Position numbers and translations under genes: made by a program
Source: Tiliqua scincoides
Taxonomy: Eukaryota > Chordata > Lepidosauria > Squamata > Scincidae
NCBI RefSeq assembly: GCF_035046505.1
Contig: NC_089829.1
Span: 8,380,396 to 8,444,395 of the forward strand
Direction of reading: 5' to 3'
Length of the DNA stretch: 64,000 bases
Part shown: positions 42,968 through 55,088 of the stretch, one piece after another
Layout of the letters: every line of letters begins with the position of its first letter
Position numbering within the stretch: position 1 is the stretch's first letter
The notes under the pieces: generated by a model
Database searches by the model: none
Told to the model about the DNA's origin: nothing
What the model saw: only the letters and a program-made list of their open reading frames with translations

Positions 42968-43330
42968 AGGGGCCGTTGTTCAGCCGTAGCTCAGTGCCTT
43001 GCATGCAGGTGGCCCTGGGGTCCAACCCCTGGCATGTTCAGGTTGATCTGTGGAAGTCCGCCCCCCCCACACACACACATACTGAAACTCTGGACAGCTG
43101 GTGTCAGTCCTGAGCAGATCAAGGATCAGATTCGACATAAGGCCACTTTTTTGTTCTTGTTGTGGGGAGGGGAGCATCCATAGCTCAGTGGAACACTGTC
43201 TGCTTTGTATACAGGAGCTCACAGTTTCAGTCCCTGACATCTCCAGGTTGAATTGGGACCGAGCCCTGTCCAAAAGCCCTACAGGGGCTGCTGCCAACCC
43301 GTGCTGGCAGAACTGACTAAACAGACCTGT
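42968..43330 (+). mobile_element. Two tRNA-derived SINE copies
   Basis: First at 42968-43060 (CCGTAGCTCAGTGCCTTGC, GGGTCCAACCCCTGGC), second at 43175-43330 (CATAGCTCAGTGGAACAC, AGTTTCAGTCCCTGAC and a body with CCCTACAGGGGCTGCTGCC). Same family as 2528, both diverged. Confidence 0.7.
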
Positions 43331-44611
43331 CATCAACTTGGCCTAAGGTAGGTTCTTAAAACAGACTGGGGGGGGGGTTTGATATTGGAGGGGGAGCAGC
43401 TTGTGGAGCAGCAGACCCTCTTCTTCAGCATTCTTCAGCGTGCCAAACCAGTTGAGCAAAGCCCTTTCCCCCCCAGGCCCTCATTTTCAAGGGCTCTTGA
43501 CTCCAATCCATCCTTTCGCCTCCTCCTCCAGCCAGACTGTTCCAGTAAGGGCCTGGCACAGCAGCAGCAGCAAGCTGGCGAGGACCCCCCCTGCCACCGC
43601 CCCTTTCTTGGAAAGAGACCCTGCCTTTAATTTTTAAAGTTTCTGTCCCCTTCCACCTAATGGTTTTCCCTTTTCTTAATGTCTTTTCTGTGCCCTCCAG
43701 GCACCCATTGGATCAGGCCTCCAAGACTCTGCCAACCTCTGGATGCCTTTTTTTGCTTTTATGTGTTTTTTTCCCCCCCTAGCTCTTGGCTGCTCTCAGC
43801 CTCTTCTGGGGAGTCCTTGGGTCACTCCTCTGACTCTCCCCCCCCTACTGCTATGAAAAAGGTCCTGAACCCAATTAATGGCTAATAATTATACAGGCGC
43901 AACTAGGGAGGGGGCAGAGGGAGAACAGAGGAAGAGAGGGATGGAAATTTTTCGGGGGGGGGGGAAGAAGAGGGGCATTAGGGAGAAAGGGGCCCGATTC
44001 AGCCATAGAGGGGGACTGATGGCCTAAGAAAGTGCCACTGGAATTGGGGGGGGGGGTGAAAAGGGAGGCGCAGGAATCCTGGAAGGGAGTCAAGTTCAGA
44101 TTCCATCATTGCTGGAGGTGTTAATCCGAATTAAAAGAAGGCCAGGCCTCCTTGTTTCCTTAACTCCCCTCTCTGGGAGGAATGGCTCCCTTGGGGGTCC
44201 TTGAAGGCGCCCCCCTTCACACACCCCTTTCTGAAACTCTCCAAGGCCCCGATCCTGTGCTCGCTGACCCAGGAGTCGGTCTCCTTGAATCCAACAGGGG
44301 TTACTTCTGTGGAAACCTGCCTGGGATCACGTCCCAAGCTTGCAACCCCAGCCAGCCCCGGAGCTGAAACGCAGCCGGGCTAGCCGGAGAGCGAGCAGGG
44401 CTACTCTCCGGTTCACGTTTCCTGGGCAGAAATTCAGCTCGTTGCTTGAGTTTCGTCTGCGTAAACGCCTAGTAGAGGATCGCGGCGCCTGCAGCGGGTC
44501 TTCTCGGCGCTTCTGTTCTTTAAAGCAGGCACGCAGGCGGATCCTGCGTGGGGATCGCGCCCAAGGCTTATTGCAGGCTGCGATCCACTACATGCAAGGA
44601 AGCCCAGGATA
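43331..44611. other. Intergenic, moderately GC-rich
   Basis: No exon supported. Several G-runs (near 43370, 43956, 44047). The 44370-44600 part is CpG-richer (GCGGATCCTGCGTGGGG, GATCGCGGCGCCTGCAGCGG) and might be a small CpG island, but no transcript signal was recognised. Confidence 0.35.
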
Positions 44612-44981
44612 ACTGAGGCTGCAATCCTATGCACACTTTCCTGGGAGTAAGCTTCACTGACTATAATTGGACTGAGTAGACGCACAGGATTGGGCCCTCT
44701 CAGGCTGCGATCTTATGCACATTTCCCTGGGAGTAAGCTCCAATGAAAATAATGGGACTTACTTCTGAGTAGATAGGCATAGGAGTGGGCTCTCAAGCTG
44801 CAATCCTACGCACACTTTCCCGGGAGTTAGCCCCGCTGACTATAATGGGACTTACTTCTGAGTAGATATGCCTAGGATTGGGCTCTCAGGTTGCAATCCT
44901 ATGCACGCTTTCCTGCTTATAAGCCCCACTGACTATAATGGGACTTGCTTCTGAGTAGACAGGCATAGGGTTGGGCTCTCA
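44612..44981 (+). repeat. Four-unit tandem block of FB85
   Basis: Head-to-tail units at 44612-44700, 44701-44793, 44794-44887 and 44888-44981. Each begins with a variant of AGGCTGCAATCCTATGC, has CTATAATGGGACTTACTTC at its centre-right, and ends with GGATTGGGCTCTC. Units differ from one another at roughly 10-20% of positions. Confidence 0.92.
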
Positions 44982-45858
44982 GTGTAGCAGATGCCTACTT
45001 CTGAGGAGACCTCTATACAGCCAGAGCTGTCTGTTTCTCAGAGAAAATGCCGGTTCTTACTTTATAACTTCGGCTCTAGTGTTCAGCCAGCGGGGGTGGG
45101 AGAGAATCCGTCCTTCCCAGCCCTTCAAACTTTAATTAAAGGAGCGATCGAGGCGGTGGGTTGGGGTGGGAGACCTCCCCAAATCTCCTAGGAGTACATC
45201 TGAGTTTGGCTGAAGGACTACATACCTAAGCGGTCGTGTCAAGAGCAGAAGGATGAGATGTGCGTAGGATATAAATTCTATGTGCATCCATCGGTTAGAT
45301 GTGTGGTATTGAGTTATTTATGTCAAGCTTATAATGCATACATTTAATGTGTAGGTGATGTGATGCACACAATATACGTGAAATATAAAACATGTGTAGA
45401 TAGACAATGTCTGGGTGTGCATGCCCACACACTCTCCCAAAGTTAATTTTTGTGCCGGCGGTGTTGGTTAATAATCAGAATTATTTCACTATCTGTACAC
45501 GCAAATAAACCAAAAAAAATTATGAAAAGCAGATGCTCAAATCAGTCTTATGCACCGATTTTTAACTTCAATTTTGCGTGTTCATTATTAGGAATTATTT
45601 ATTAATAATTATAATATATATAATGATAATTATATATAATGATGATATGCAACATGCATTTATAATCTGTATCATATTCATATATATGTATACTATACAA
45701 CATAGATTTTTGCACTATTATTATTATTATTATATTTTTGTACTATTATTAGCTTTTTGCTCAGTCAGGTAGGTGTTATTGACTGGCTTGTTTTATTGAG
45801 AAATCGAGTCCTTCCCCAGAACCTGGAATGCCCAGTTTTTAATCCTATTTTGATATTC

Positions 45859-45901
<43 letters not shown>

Positions 45902-45915
45902 TATTATTATTATTA
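45859..45915. repeat. (ATT)n microsatellite
   Basis: About 19 trinucleotides with one indel at 45901. A shorter ATT run lies at 45717-45733, within an AT-rich stretch from 45570. Confidence 0.95.
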
Positions 45916-47067
45916 GGGGAAAAGGAATGAAATATCTCGCACACTTTAATACCTTGGGGCTGTGGGCTGTGGGGAAAAGGAGAAACGGTGGGGCCAGACT
46001 TGGCCAGCTGGCTTTCAGGAGGGCGAACTCTTGCCCCCCCCCCCAGGAGCGGTCAGGCGTTGCCAGGGGGCTGCGGGCGGGCTGGAGGAAGCGTCCTTGG
46101 CTTTCGATTTCACCCCAAAACCAGCAGCCAAGGGAAGAGGCGTGAGTGGCCCACCCCTTGGGCGGGGGGGGGGTCCCTCTCCCACTCTGGCGGCCCAAAC
46201 TTTTTACAACATACACCCAAGAAGTAAGTTCGTGAAACTCTTGAGCTGGATCAGTCAGTCCCTGGTTCTTCATTTGACGGTGTGGGGTGTTTGCCTTCTT
46301 CTCTTCCCCTTTTCCTTCTGGGATCCCTCCCCGCCTCTGGGTGCATTCCCTGTTGGGGAGACCACGACTTGGGAAGCAGTTTCTCTCCCCCCTTTCCCGC
46401 TTTTCCAGCACGCAGTTCATGCTGGATGGACCCTGGTTCCGATCTGAATCCAGGAGCGGGCTGTGTGTGGGTCCTTCTGTCCACCTCTCTCCGCCCCCCT
46501 TATTCTTCCAAATGAATTGAATTGGCCTTTTCCGCGGGGGACCCCGGCTGCAAGCTGAAAGGCGCCTGGCTTGAGCCTAAAGGAGGCTCTTGGAGCACTA
46601 CCCATTTCTACTACCCAGGAGTAGTCCCATATCAGATCTGGTCCCTGCTCTCTGGAGCCAGGACGGCTTGGTCCGCGCCTAAACAGCTTCAAAGCGAGGT
46701 CTCCCCCCTCCCCCAATATTGCGCAAAGGGCCCCTCCCAAAACAACTTACCGTCAATCACTATTTATGGCGTGCTTTGGGGTGTTTGAACGAGCTCTGCG
46801 TCCCCCAAAGGAAAAATTATTTGCAAAAGGAAATCGGATCTGTAAAGCAGAATTTCTTGCACGCCAAAGACACTCACCCCCCTTCAAGGCCCTCGTTTTT
46901 CAACAGGCAGGGCCCGATCCACCCCCCCCTCCCCCGCATTGCGTTCAGTGGAGAACACGGAACGAAACCTCTGAGTATTTTCCAACCTGCAAACCAATCC
47001 TAGCCCTGCTTCTTGGGCAACAGGTTGGCATTTAATTCAAGGAGGAGAACCTCCCCAGTATTTGCGC

Positions 47068-47152
47068 GGAAGCGGTAGGGTGCAGAGCGCTAAGTTTTGC
47101 AGGGAGCCTCACCTGCAAACCTGGCACCCTCCTTAGCTACGCCACCGCGCGG
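47068..47152. mobile_element. GTGGCGTAGC-family fragment
   Basis: GTGCAGAGCGCTAAGTTTTG, CAGGGAGCCTCACC and TTAGCTACGCCACCG. A short internal-deletion copy of the elements at 49028 and 51425. Confidence 0.7.
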
Positions 47153-47831
47153 AAGCAAGCCCCTCTCGTTTGAGAGAGACCTGTGCCCAGGTAAACGCGT
47201 GTAGGGGGGGTGGCCTCAGCTCTCAGGAAAGAGGCCAAGCCTTGGCAGGTACACCCCCTGTGGGACTTACTCCCAAGTAAGTGGGAAGAGGGCGGCAGCA
47301 TGAAAAGGACTTATAGGGGCAGGATCGGGGCCCTCATAAGCCATGAGGTTAGAAATCTCGATTTAATAGAAAAGCCACGAAGAATCGAGGCATTTCAGCC
47401 TTTCCCGGTTATTAGCCATTATTATTATTTAAAATACGTCCCGCTTCTCTCTTGGGGGGGGGGGGAGTTTTCAAAGCGGTTCCCATAGTAAGAAAAGGTT
47501 TGATCGCCTTGTGTTCCCCCTACTGCTCGTTTCTGATCTCCTAATTTGTACGAGATCCAGAGGGTGCGTTCATGTTTGTAACCCCCCACCCCGATTAATA
47601 AAATCGTCATAAAAACCGAATTCATAGAGCGCTTTCTCAGATTCCAGCAGTACTGATTGACAGCTTTCGAGTTAGTTGAGCGCGCCTTGGTGGGGGTGGG
47701 TGTAAGTGAAGCCCCCTGCCCCGAGGAGCGTCCTGCAGGCGGAGCCCCCTTTTTCGAAAGGTGAGCAAATGCTGGTACCAAGTGCACTCTTTGGGAGGGC
47801 GTCAGATTTGATCCAGTGGCTTACCATTCAC

Positions 47832-47838
<7 letters not shown>

Positions 47839-47864
<26 letters not shown>
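47839..47864. repeat. (GA)n microsatellite
   Basis: About 13 GA units, uninterrupted. Confidence 0.95.
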
Positions 47865-48632
47865 CCCCCTTTGACCTGCTTTCAGCTGCCCCCTTCTGCT
47901 TGCAAGATGGTCTGGGAGGGGGCTTGCTTGAGCCAACCCTTTGGCGAGAGACTGTGAACCCAGAAACCCCTCGTTACCAGACCAGCAAGCAGGGTTTTGT
48001 TTCTTATTTAAAATGAGGTGGGGGTGGGGGGAGAGAGAAGGCGATCTCTGGGGGAAAAGAGGTGTCAAGTGGGTCTCTCCATCCAGAAAAGGCACGTGGG
48101 GGCAACGTGAGTGGGATGCCTTTTTAAAAAAAGAAAAAAAATAATAATTCAGCCTTCTCTTAATAATCTCTCCTTGAAGATTGGGGTATGGAAAGAATGG
48201 AGCGTTTTGTGCTATCAAATCCGCCTAAAAAGGGAAAGGGTTTCCCCCCCCCTTCTAAGTGGCTCAAGACCTCCTGATCGGCCCATAAACCCCCAACTAT
48301 TTTAAGCTGCTGTAATTCTCCAGGGCTCGAATGCCATCACTTCGCACACAAGGAAAAGCGTGTTTACACACATAGCCGCACACCCCCAGTTTTAATCTGG
48401 AAGTTGCCTGGAGAGTCTAAGTAACGCCTCTGCTGAATCCGGGGATCCTGCCCCCCTCCCTATTAAGTGCCACTGGGCACAAGCCTAACCAGTTCTACTT
48501 TGTTCAGTGGGGCTTACTCTCAGGAAAGTGTGGTCAGGATTGCAGCCCTTGTGAAAAATGGAATTTATTCCCAAGTAAACGTTGCAAGGGTTGCCATATC
48601 TATTTTAATATTGCAAGAGTAGCAGTATTAGG

Positions 48633-48731
48633 GACTGACAGTCCCCTCCTATGCGTGTCTACTCAGAAGTAAGTCCCATTGAGTTCAGTGAGGCTGACTC
48701 CCAGGAAAGAATGGATAGGGTTGCAGCCTGA
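48633..48731. repeat. FB85, full copy
   Basis: CCCTCCTATGCGTGTC, TACTCAGAAGTAAGTCCC, ATTGAGTTCAGTGAGG and GGATAGGGTTGCAGCC in order. Weaker pieces lie on either side (48488-48550 and 48740-48785). Confidence 0.85.
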
Positions 48732-49027
48732 GTGGCCAGAAAGGCGGAATCACCTGGAGTTTACTTCCTAGTAAACCGTGCTCAGAACACTTGCAGTTCC
48801 AGGCAGTTCGAGCTTGCTGGGGGGGGGGGGAGTCCTGGAGATCATGGCCTGCCTTTTGCACCTGGAGGGAGATTTCTGGGGCTCCCCCCCCAAAGGGCAA
48901 CCCTGGGCACGTTTCCGAGGGAGCGAGTCCCTGTCCACCTTGTCTGTGGATGCTGCAATACTCAGGAGGGAGCGTAGGACAGTAGCCTTGCAGGGCCATC
49001 TCGGCACTTGTACTGGGCGGTGGGCCC

Positions 49028-49231
49028 CAGTGGCGTAGCTAGAGGCGGTGCAGAGCGCTAAGTTTTGCAAGGAGCCTCACCGCAACATGCAAGCGGCCCC
49101 TCCCCTTTGGAGCCATTCCGACGAATGCCTCCGTTTTGCTCCCCCACCTGGAATGGTTTCAAGGGGGAGGGACCGCTTGCACGCTCCCTGCAAAGCATAG
49201 CGTTTTGCACCCCCCTCTAGCTACGCCACTG
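49028..49231. mobile_element. GTGGCGTAGC-family element (204 bp)
   Basis: CAGTGGCGTAGCTAGAGG and CCCTCTAGCTACGCCACTG ends. Almost the whole element folds on itself: CTTTGGAGCCATTCCGA opposes GGAATGG, and CTAAGTTTTGCAAGGAGCC opposes GCTCCCTGCAAAGC. Flanks GTGGGCCC and GTAGTCCC match at 6 of 8, hAT-like. Confidence 0.85.
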
Positions 49232-49950
49232 GTAGTCCCCTACCTGCTAGGGCACCAGGCTGTGACCAAGGTGAGGACCTAAGCTGCAAGTGGCCCCAAG
49301 CAATCCATAAGACTCCAAGCTGTAGTTGATACAGATAAAGCTTCTAGTCCTCATGGCTGAAAGAAACCCTTGGAAGTGTATATAACAGCAGGGAAAAAAT
49401 TATCCTAAAAAGAGTTAGAAAAAAAATACCAGGCTACATATCACTTAAATTCTGGATTCCGGCTTGGCAAGCAATCTGATGAGAAACCACAGGTGAGGTT
49501 ACTTTATGGGGGTCCTAATCCCCCCAGCTACTTTATGGGGTGCTTTATGGAGGCGTCCTAATCCCCCCCCCCCCACTCCGCAAACCCTCATTGCAAACTC
49601 TGGGGGAGAAAAGCACTTTAAAAAGCAGCTTTTTCTGACAGCTAAAAATATGGGGGGGGCCTTCCTATTTTTATTTATTTTATTTTTTTCACTGCAACCT
49701 GCACATCTCATTGAACGGACTGAGACTCACTTTTGAGTAGGCATGTATAGGATCGCGCTGGGAGTCGTTTGAAAGTCTGTATAGGAAGAGAGAGAGAGAA
49801 CGTCTTAGCTCAGCCCGATAGCCTGGTGCCAAGAAGTGAGCCCCATTTAATTCAATAGGACTCCCTGGTATCTGGGACGGCAGCCTTGCCAATTCAGTCC
49901 TAGGCATCTTACGGACGCCTCTGCCTTCTGTGGGGTGTAGAGGGGACTCA

Positions 49951-50045
49951 GGCTGCAATCGTAAGTCACCCGGGAGTAAGCCCCGTTGACTATTATGGGA
50001 TTTACTTCTGGGTAGGCAAGCACAGAATTGGGCTCTCACTCCCAG
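49951..50045. repeat. FB85 copy
   Basis: GGCTGCAATCGTAAG, GGGAGTAAGCCCCGTTG, ATTATGGGATTTACTTC and GAATTGGGCTCTC. Followed by a partial unit to about 50080. Confidence 0.8.
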
Positions 50046-50092
50046 GTCACTAGGATTGCAACGGGACGTTTCTGAGTAGGGATGGCCAAGAC

Positions 50093-50455
50093 CAGGGGTG
50101 CTCAATAGGCGGATCGCGATCTACCGGTAGATCGCGAGGCAAAATGAGTAGATCGCGGAGTGCCCTTCAGGTGCCTCTGGGAGGAAACGCCGGGAGTAAG
50201 GCCCATAGTACTCAATGGGGCTTACTCCCAGGTAAGTGTGGCTAGGATTGCAGCCTCACAGCCTAATCCTAGGCATGTCTACTCAGGAGTAAGTTCTGTT
50301 ATACTCAGTGGGGCTCAAGGTACACCAACATACATTGTACACATAAATGTTATATGTTATGATGGCGCGAACATTGTAAAAAAAACTCTGGTAGATCTCC
50401 GGGCCTTGCTGGGTTTCAAAGTAGCTCTCGAGCCAAAAAAGTGTGAGCACCCCTG
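50093..50455. mobile_element. hAT element (363 bp), perfect target duplication, FB85 inside
   Basis: CAGGGGTGCTCAATAGG and GTGTGAGCACCCCTG ends with identical flanks GCCAAGAC (50085-50092 and 50456-50463). The left interior contains a perfect 22-bp palindrome centred on CTACCGGTAG (about 50116-50137). FB85 sequence occupies about 50190-50315, either nested later or part of the element. Confidence 0.9.
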
Positions 50456-51424
50456 GCCAAGACTACTTCCCTCTCCTGCTGCTCAGGGCTACTCAGTTTC
50501 ATTGGGCTTCCTTTGCTCCTGGTTGGCTAGACAACAGGTGCACAAGGAAGATCTGGGGGGGTTCCAATGGAAAGCCCACCTCCAAATATTGCGTGGGGGG
50601 GGGGCTTCTTGCCTCAGTGGGTTTGGCCTCTCTATTCTTTTATATTATCTGTTCTTTTATATCAATTGATACAGTGCAGTAAGGAACGCCCTAGGGGGTT
50701 CAAAAGGGGGGGCAAACGGAGGTGCTGATCCTCCCCCCCCCCTATTCTGTTCCTACCCCTGATCCACCCGTGCTCGCTTTTTAAAAAGTCCAAAACTTAT
50801 TTGGAGTGTAAAAAATTTGGGATTTCTGAAATCCATCAGGGAGTCTCTTGCATCGCCTGCCTGTGCCTTCTCGCTGCCTGTACTGCTGGTGGCGTCTACG
50901 ATCCACAACGCAGTTGAGCCCGAACAGGAGCACGTCCCCGCGTGGGCTTGTGGAAACGCCAGCCTGACTACTGCGGCTTAATTACCTGGTCCATGGGAGG
51001 GGGGCTCCTCGGAAGCAGGACTTCCAAGGAAGGCTGCAGACGTGTCCCATTGGGGGATCGCAGGTGAAAGCTTCCGCGGCAGGGCCAGGCAGGCACACCT
51101 TCTTTTCCTCGGGAGTCAGCCCCATCCTGGGAGCTTACTCCAGAGTAGGCGCCCAGGCGGCTGGCTGGGGGTTGTGCGAGGTGATCAATCGAACGGCTGG
51201 GTTCTGCCCAGGGCTTGCCAATAACCAGCCCTCCATCTGCGGGGGGGGGGGGGGATCCATCCCTTTAGCCGCCCTCTCCTGGCAGCCTCTCTTAAACCAG
51301 TATTTCCTTCTTGAAGTGGCAGGTTGCGAAGCGAAAGAGAGCTCCCTCTTGGGGTGCCCCCCCCTTTCTGCTTTTAATTATACTGTTCAAAGGAAAGCTT
51401 TCTGCTGACTAGAAGGTGGTTACC

Positions 51425-51658
51425 CGGTGGCGTAGCTAGAGGGGGGCGCAAAGCGCTAAGTCCTGCGGGGAGCCTCACCGCAGCCTGCAAGGGGCCCCTT
51501 TCGGAGCCATTCCATTTGCTCCCACCGCCTGGAATGGCTCCGAAGCGGGCCCCTTGCAGGCTGCGGTGAGGCTCCCCGCAAAACTTAGTGCTTCGCATCT
51601 GCGGTGAGGCTCCCCACAAAACTTAGTACTTTGGACCCCCCCTCTAGCTACGCCACTG
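51425..51658. mobile_element. GTGGCGTAGC-family element (234 bp)
   Basis: CGGTGGCGTAGCTAGAGG and CCTCTAGCTACGCCACTG ends. The AGCCTCACCGCAGCCTGCAA and GCAGGCTGCGGTGAGGC segments are exact inverted copies. The right arm carries a local duplication (GCGGTGAGGCTCCCC twice). Confidence 0.85.
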
Positions 51659-51689
51659 GGTGGTCCTCAAGGTGGAGGGGATGATTAAA

Positions 51690-51781
51690 AGCCCAATCCT
51701 ATCCACACTTTCCTGGGAGTAAGCCCCATTGATTCTGATGGGACTTACTTCTGAGTAGACTTGCACAGGATTGGGCTGTCA
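51690..51781. repeat. FB85, well-preserved full copy
   Basis: GCCCAATCCTATCCACAC, CCTGGGAGTAAGCCCCATTG, GATGGGACTTACTTCTGAG and CACAGGATTGGGC. The left and right halves pair over nearly their whole length, centred on CCCATT...AATGGG-type bases. Confidence 0.92.
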
Positions 51782-52033
51782 GACATCACTTCCCCCCTCC
51801 CTTTTCCACGCTTCTTTTCCTTCCTTTGAGAAGGAATTAAAAGGAAATAACGACCACCAGCAATCGAACAGGAAAAGCATCTGGGGAGGGACACGAGCTT
51901 CCCCCACCCCAAACAGCCCCTATGAAAACAGAGCCTGGAAAAAGGTTCTAATCAATCTCACCTGTCTATAAAACCCCACATCAACGGGGGGGGGGGAGGC
52001 CCCTTTCGCTCCTGAAGACAATTCAGCGCACTT

Positions 52034-52622
52034 CTAGCAATGCCTACTCGGAGGAAGTAAAGCCCTCTCAGTTCAGTGGGACTGCTTGCTCCCAGGTGGT
52101 GGGGTACAACCTTAGTCTGAACATTTGGGGGGGGGGCCTCTGGTTCTTTGCTTTGGGCGCCCCCCCTCCATTCCCGAAAGAAAACTCCCCAAATAATTGT
52201 TTTGGGTTCTTTCAAGGCGATCCTTTACGTAGTTGAGCTGACTGTCAAGAAAGTTCCGGCCCTGAGTTGAGGCGCGCCTAACTCCGCATAGGATGGCCTG
52301 CCTGGTACTATGCGGATTTTTACACACACACCAGACTGCAATCCTCTGCCCACATTCCTGAGAGTAAACCCCATTGAACATAGTGGGACTACTTTTCTAG
52401 ACACGCAGGACTGTGCTGCGGCTTAATTAGACAAGACGATTTTGCAGGCGCCATCCTATGCGTGCTGGTGAGTCAGTCCCACCAAGTTCAAAGGGACTTA
52501 CTCGCGGGTAAGTGGGCATAGGCCTGCAACCTCGCCACGCAATTCTATGCAAGTTTACTTGGAAGTAAATTCCACTGTGTCAAATAGGACTCCCCAGTAA
52601 GCGCCCTTGGGATCGCAGCCTA
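52034..52622. repeat. Cluster of about four FB85 copies
   Basis: Copies at about 52034-52113 (CTCGGAGGAAGTAAAGCCC), 52330-52425 (ACTGCAATCCTCTGCCC), 52444-52530 (GCGCCATCCTATGCG) and 52535-52622 (ACGCAATTCTATGCAAG). Progressively diverged but all with opposing AGTAA/TTACT cores. Confidence 0.75.
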
Positions 52623-52889
52623 GATTTCGTTTTTATTTTTGGACCTTTGGAAAGAGAGAGGATGAGAAGAGACATTAATGGAAGCCCACAAGTCAGGTTT
52701 ACTCCGAAGTGTATCCCAATTTAAATTCCAATCACTAATGCATAATCTCCTTTCAGTCCTTACTTCCTGGCCTACCCTGCAGGGGTGGTGTTTTCTTCCC
52801 CATATGGGAGCTTGCAATGCCTTCCCCGCCTGGAGAATCGGTGACAGAGGCGCGATTAGAGCTCAGGGTTGTAAACTGGAAGCTCAATC

Positions 52890-53225
52890 TGCCTGGGTGT
52901 CCTTACTCAGAAGTAAATCAAACAGAGCCACCTCTCAGTTGGAGTGGACAAAGGTTTTGGCGGCACAAATCTGTGCAATCTTACTCCCAGGTAAGCCCCA
53001 CTATGTTCAGAGGACCTTACAGGCAGGGATACTCCAAAGTAAATCTCCTTGGGGCGTATTCTCAGGTAAGAGTGAGTGGTTGACAGTGCATGTTCCTCGG
53101 GGCTTACTCACACGCAAGCATGCTGAGGGGTGGGGGCTTTCAGAGCGAACCGAAAAATGTCTACTCTGAAGTAAGGCACGCAAGTGGGACTTACGTGGCA
53201 GTAAGTGTGTCTAGGATTGTAATCT
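52890..53225. repeat. Decayed FB85 cluster
   Basis: Only cores survive: CCTTACTCAGAAGTAAATC, CTTACTCCCAGGTAAGCCCC, ATACTCCAAAGTAAATC, TCTACTCTGAAGTAAGG and GTGTCTAGGATTGTAATC. Similar isolated cores at 53862, 53998, 54395, 54585, 56226, 56535, 56995 and 57085. Confidence 0.6.
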
Positions 53226-54569
53226 GTTTCTTAAAAGCCATTTCTGCCCTGCACTGCATATACGCAACAGGGATCTAATGTGTGCACCTGTGGGCTGGGC
53301 AGAAACGGGTTAAACGCTAAAGGGAGAAGCGCTTTTATGTATAATATACTACGGTTTTAAATATGGGGAGGGAGTTAAATCGGGACCCTTCCCCACGTGG
53401 TCTGTTGGTTAGGGTTCCTATCCTGTTAAAACTCTCTGGAATTGATTTATGAGTCGCTTGGTGAGTTTCTGGAGGATTAGCTAGCTAATCCCTGAGTTTA
53501 TCCAAAACTTTGCTCCGTCTTGGTTGTCTTCTCCAGACCTCCCTCCGCCGCCCCCTACCACGTCCGGAAGCGTTGCCAGATCTATACCTGAGCTCACCTG
53601 CTCTGGAAGTTTCAGAAGGATTTGTAGATTGCCAGGCTCCTGTGCTTGCTTTTGGACGGGAAGGGTTTAAAACCGGGGGGGGGGGGAGACGAAGAGAAGG
53701 AAGTGGGCTCCAGAAGAGGGTTTGAAAACCCCACTGTAGGATAAATCCATCCCACAGAGACAAGACGCTGTGATGCTCAATGGGATGGCAGACACTGTCC
53801 CACTCCCAGTCCAGCAGGGGAAAAAGAAAGAGGCGCAGGTAGCATTCTGAAATCCCGTCCTTACTCCAGAGTAAGCATGCAGAGGCTCTGCCTTCACTCC
53901 TCTGGCTGGATCGTGCCCGTTCTACTTTCTCGCCTCAGTTTAACTTGCTTTCAGCAATACGTTCTTGACGTAGTAACTGATTGCCCAGCCCTCCTCGTGT
54001 TTACTCAGAAGTAAGTTCCCCTGAGTTGGGGGGATGCTTAAGCAGGTGCTGGTGTGCATAGGTGTACTCAACCTTACTTACGAGCAAGGTGCATTGGTTT
54101 ACCCAACCTCACTTGCAAGCAAGGTGCACTGAAAAATCAACAGATTTCCAGTTTTATTCGAGAGAGGATTTTGTGGATTGGTGGAATGAAAACTTTCCCA
54201 ATAGTCTGAGAGCCCCGATCCACGGATTTCAACTGAGAGGCTTTGCAGTCGCGTCAGAACGCACGAGCTTGGAACACTGTAAGGTCTCTGGGGCAGAGAC
54301 TTCTCCTTTCCTTATATTACCCTCCAACAGGTAAACAAAAATAAGTCATTTCATGAAACGAAAAATGAGTGGTTTTTGTTAATGAGTTAAAAATCCTATG
54401 AGTTTACTCTGTAGTAAACCCCATTGGACCCCCCCCCCCCCCTCCCCACTGCCATTTACTTCTGAATGAATGGATTCAGGATGGAATTGTAGGGACGCTT
54501 AGGGTTGGCCATTGTCTGTTTCAGTCAATAGGATTGATCTCGAGTCCATCCTTACTCCTCGCAGCCCGA
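53226..54569. other. Intergenic, only scattered FB85 cores
   Basis: No exon or RNA gene. G-run 53675-53688 and C-run 54429-54443. FB85 remnants noted above. Confidence 0.4.
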
Positions 54570-54655
54570 TGCTTGCAGGTTTATTCCAAAGTAAGCAGCT
54601 CTTGAGTTCCGTGACACTTACTCCCGAGGAAGCGCACAGTAGGATTGCAGCCTCT
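54570..54655. repeat. FB85 copy, diverged
   Basis: TTTATTCCAAAGTAAGCAG, GACACTTACTCCCGAGG and CAGTAGGATTGCAGCC in order. Confidence 0.7.
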
Positions 54656-55013
54656 GTCTAATCTCTATGGAATTTAATTTCAAGCAAGTAAGTAGCAGGA
54701 CCATTAGAATAAATTCGAATTAAGAACTGGAGCTGGTCTGTAGAGAGGTGTAGGGTTGGGGGAGGACTTGGTCTTTTGAGGACATCAAGGGGGTGGGTGT
54801 TTTATATTGGTTTCCCAGCTCTCAACGCGCTGGCCAAGAAGTTATTTTGTAATTGGAAGTACAGCAAGGTTTTTATACCTCTGCTTCTTGCGGTTCCCAA
54901 CTTGAATTTAACCCCAATATCCTTAAACTTTAATAAATAATTCTGGCAAATATTTTTATTTGATCTTCCCCCCCCCCCAAGTTCATTTAACACACACAAG
55001 GTGAATAATTTGG

Positions 55014-55088
55014 TTTATAAACACCTAACAATTCTCTCTCTATATATCTATATCTATAGAGAGAGAAATAAATCGTTAGGTGTTTATA
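55014..55088. repeat. 75-bp imperfect palindrome
   Basis: TAAACACCTAACAATT then CTCTCTCTATA on the left opposes TATAGAGAGAG and AATCGTTAGGTGTTTA on the right, with a short AT loop. Sits in a strongly AT-rich tract and is not one of the other families here. Confidence 0.85.

Noticed and set aside
45845-46420. 191-codon minus-strand frame ending in poly-asparagine
   Set aside because: The asparagine run is the (ATT)n microsatellite read through. The rest is low-complexity and without homology that I recognise.
50160-50669. 169-codon plus-strand frame
   Set aside because: Starts inside a hAT element and FB85 repeat and leaves through its right end. A chance frame.
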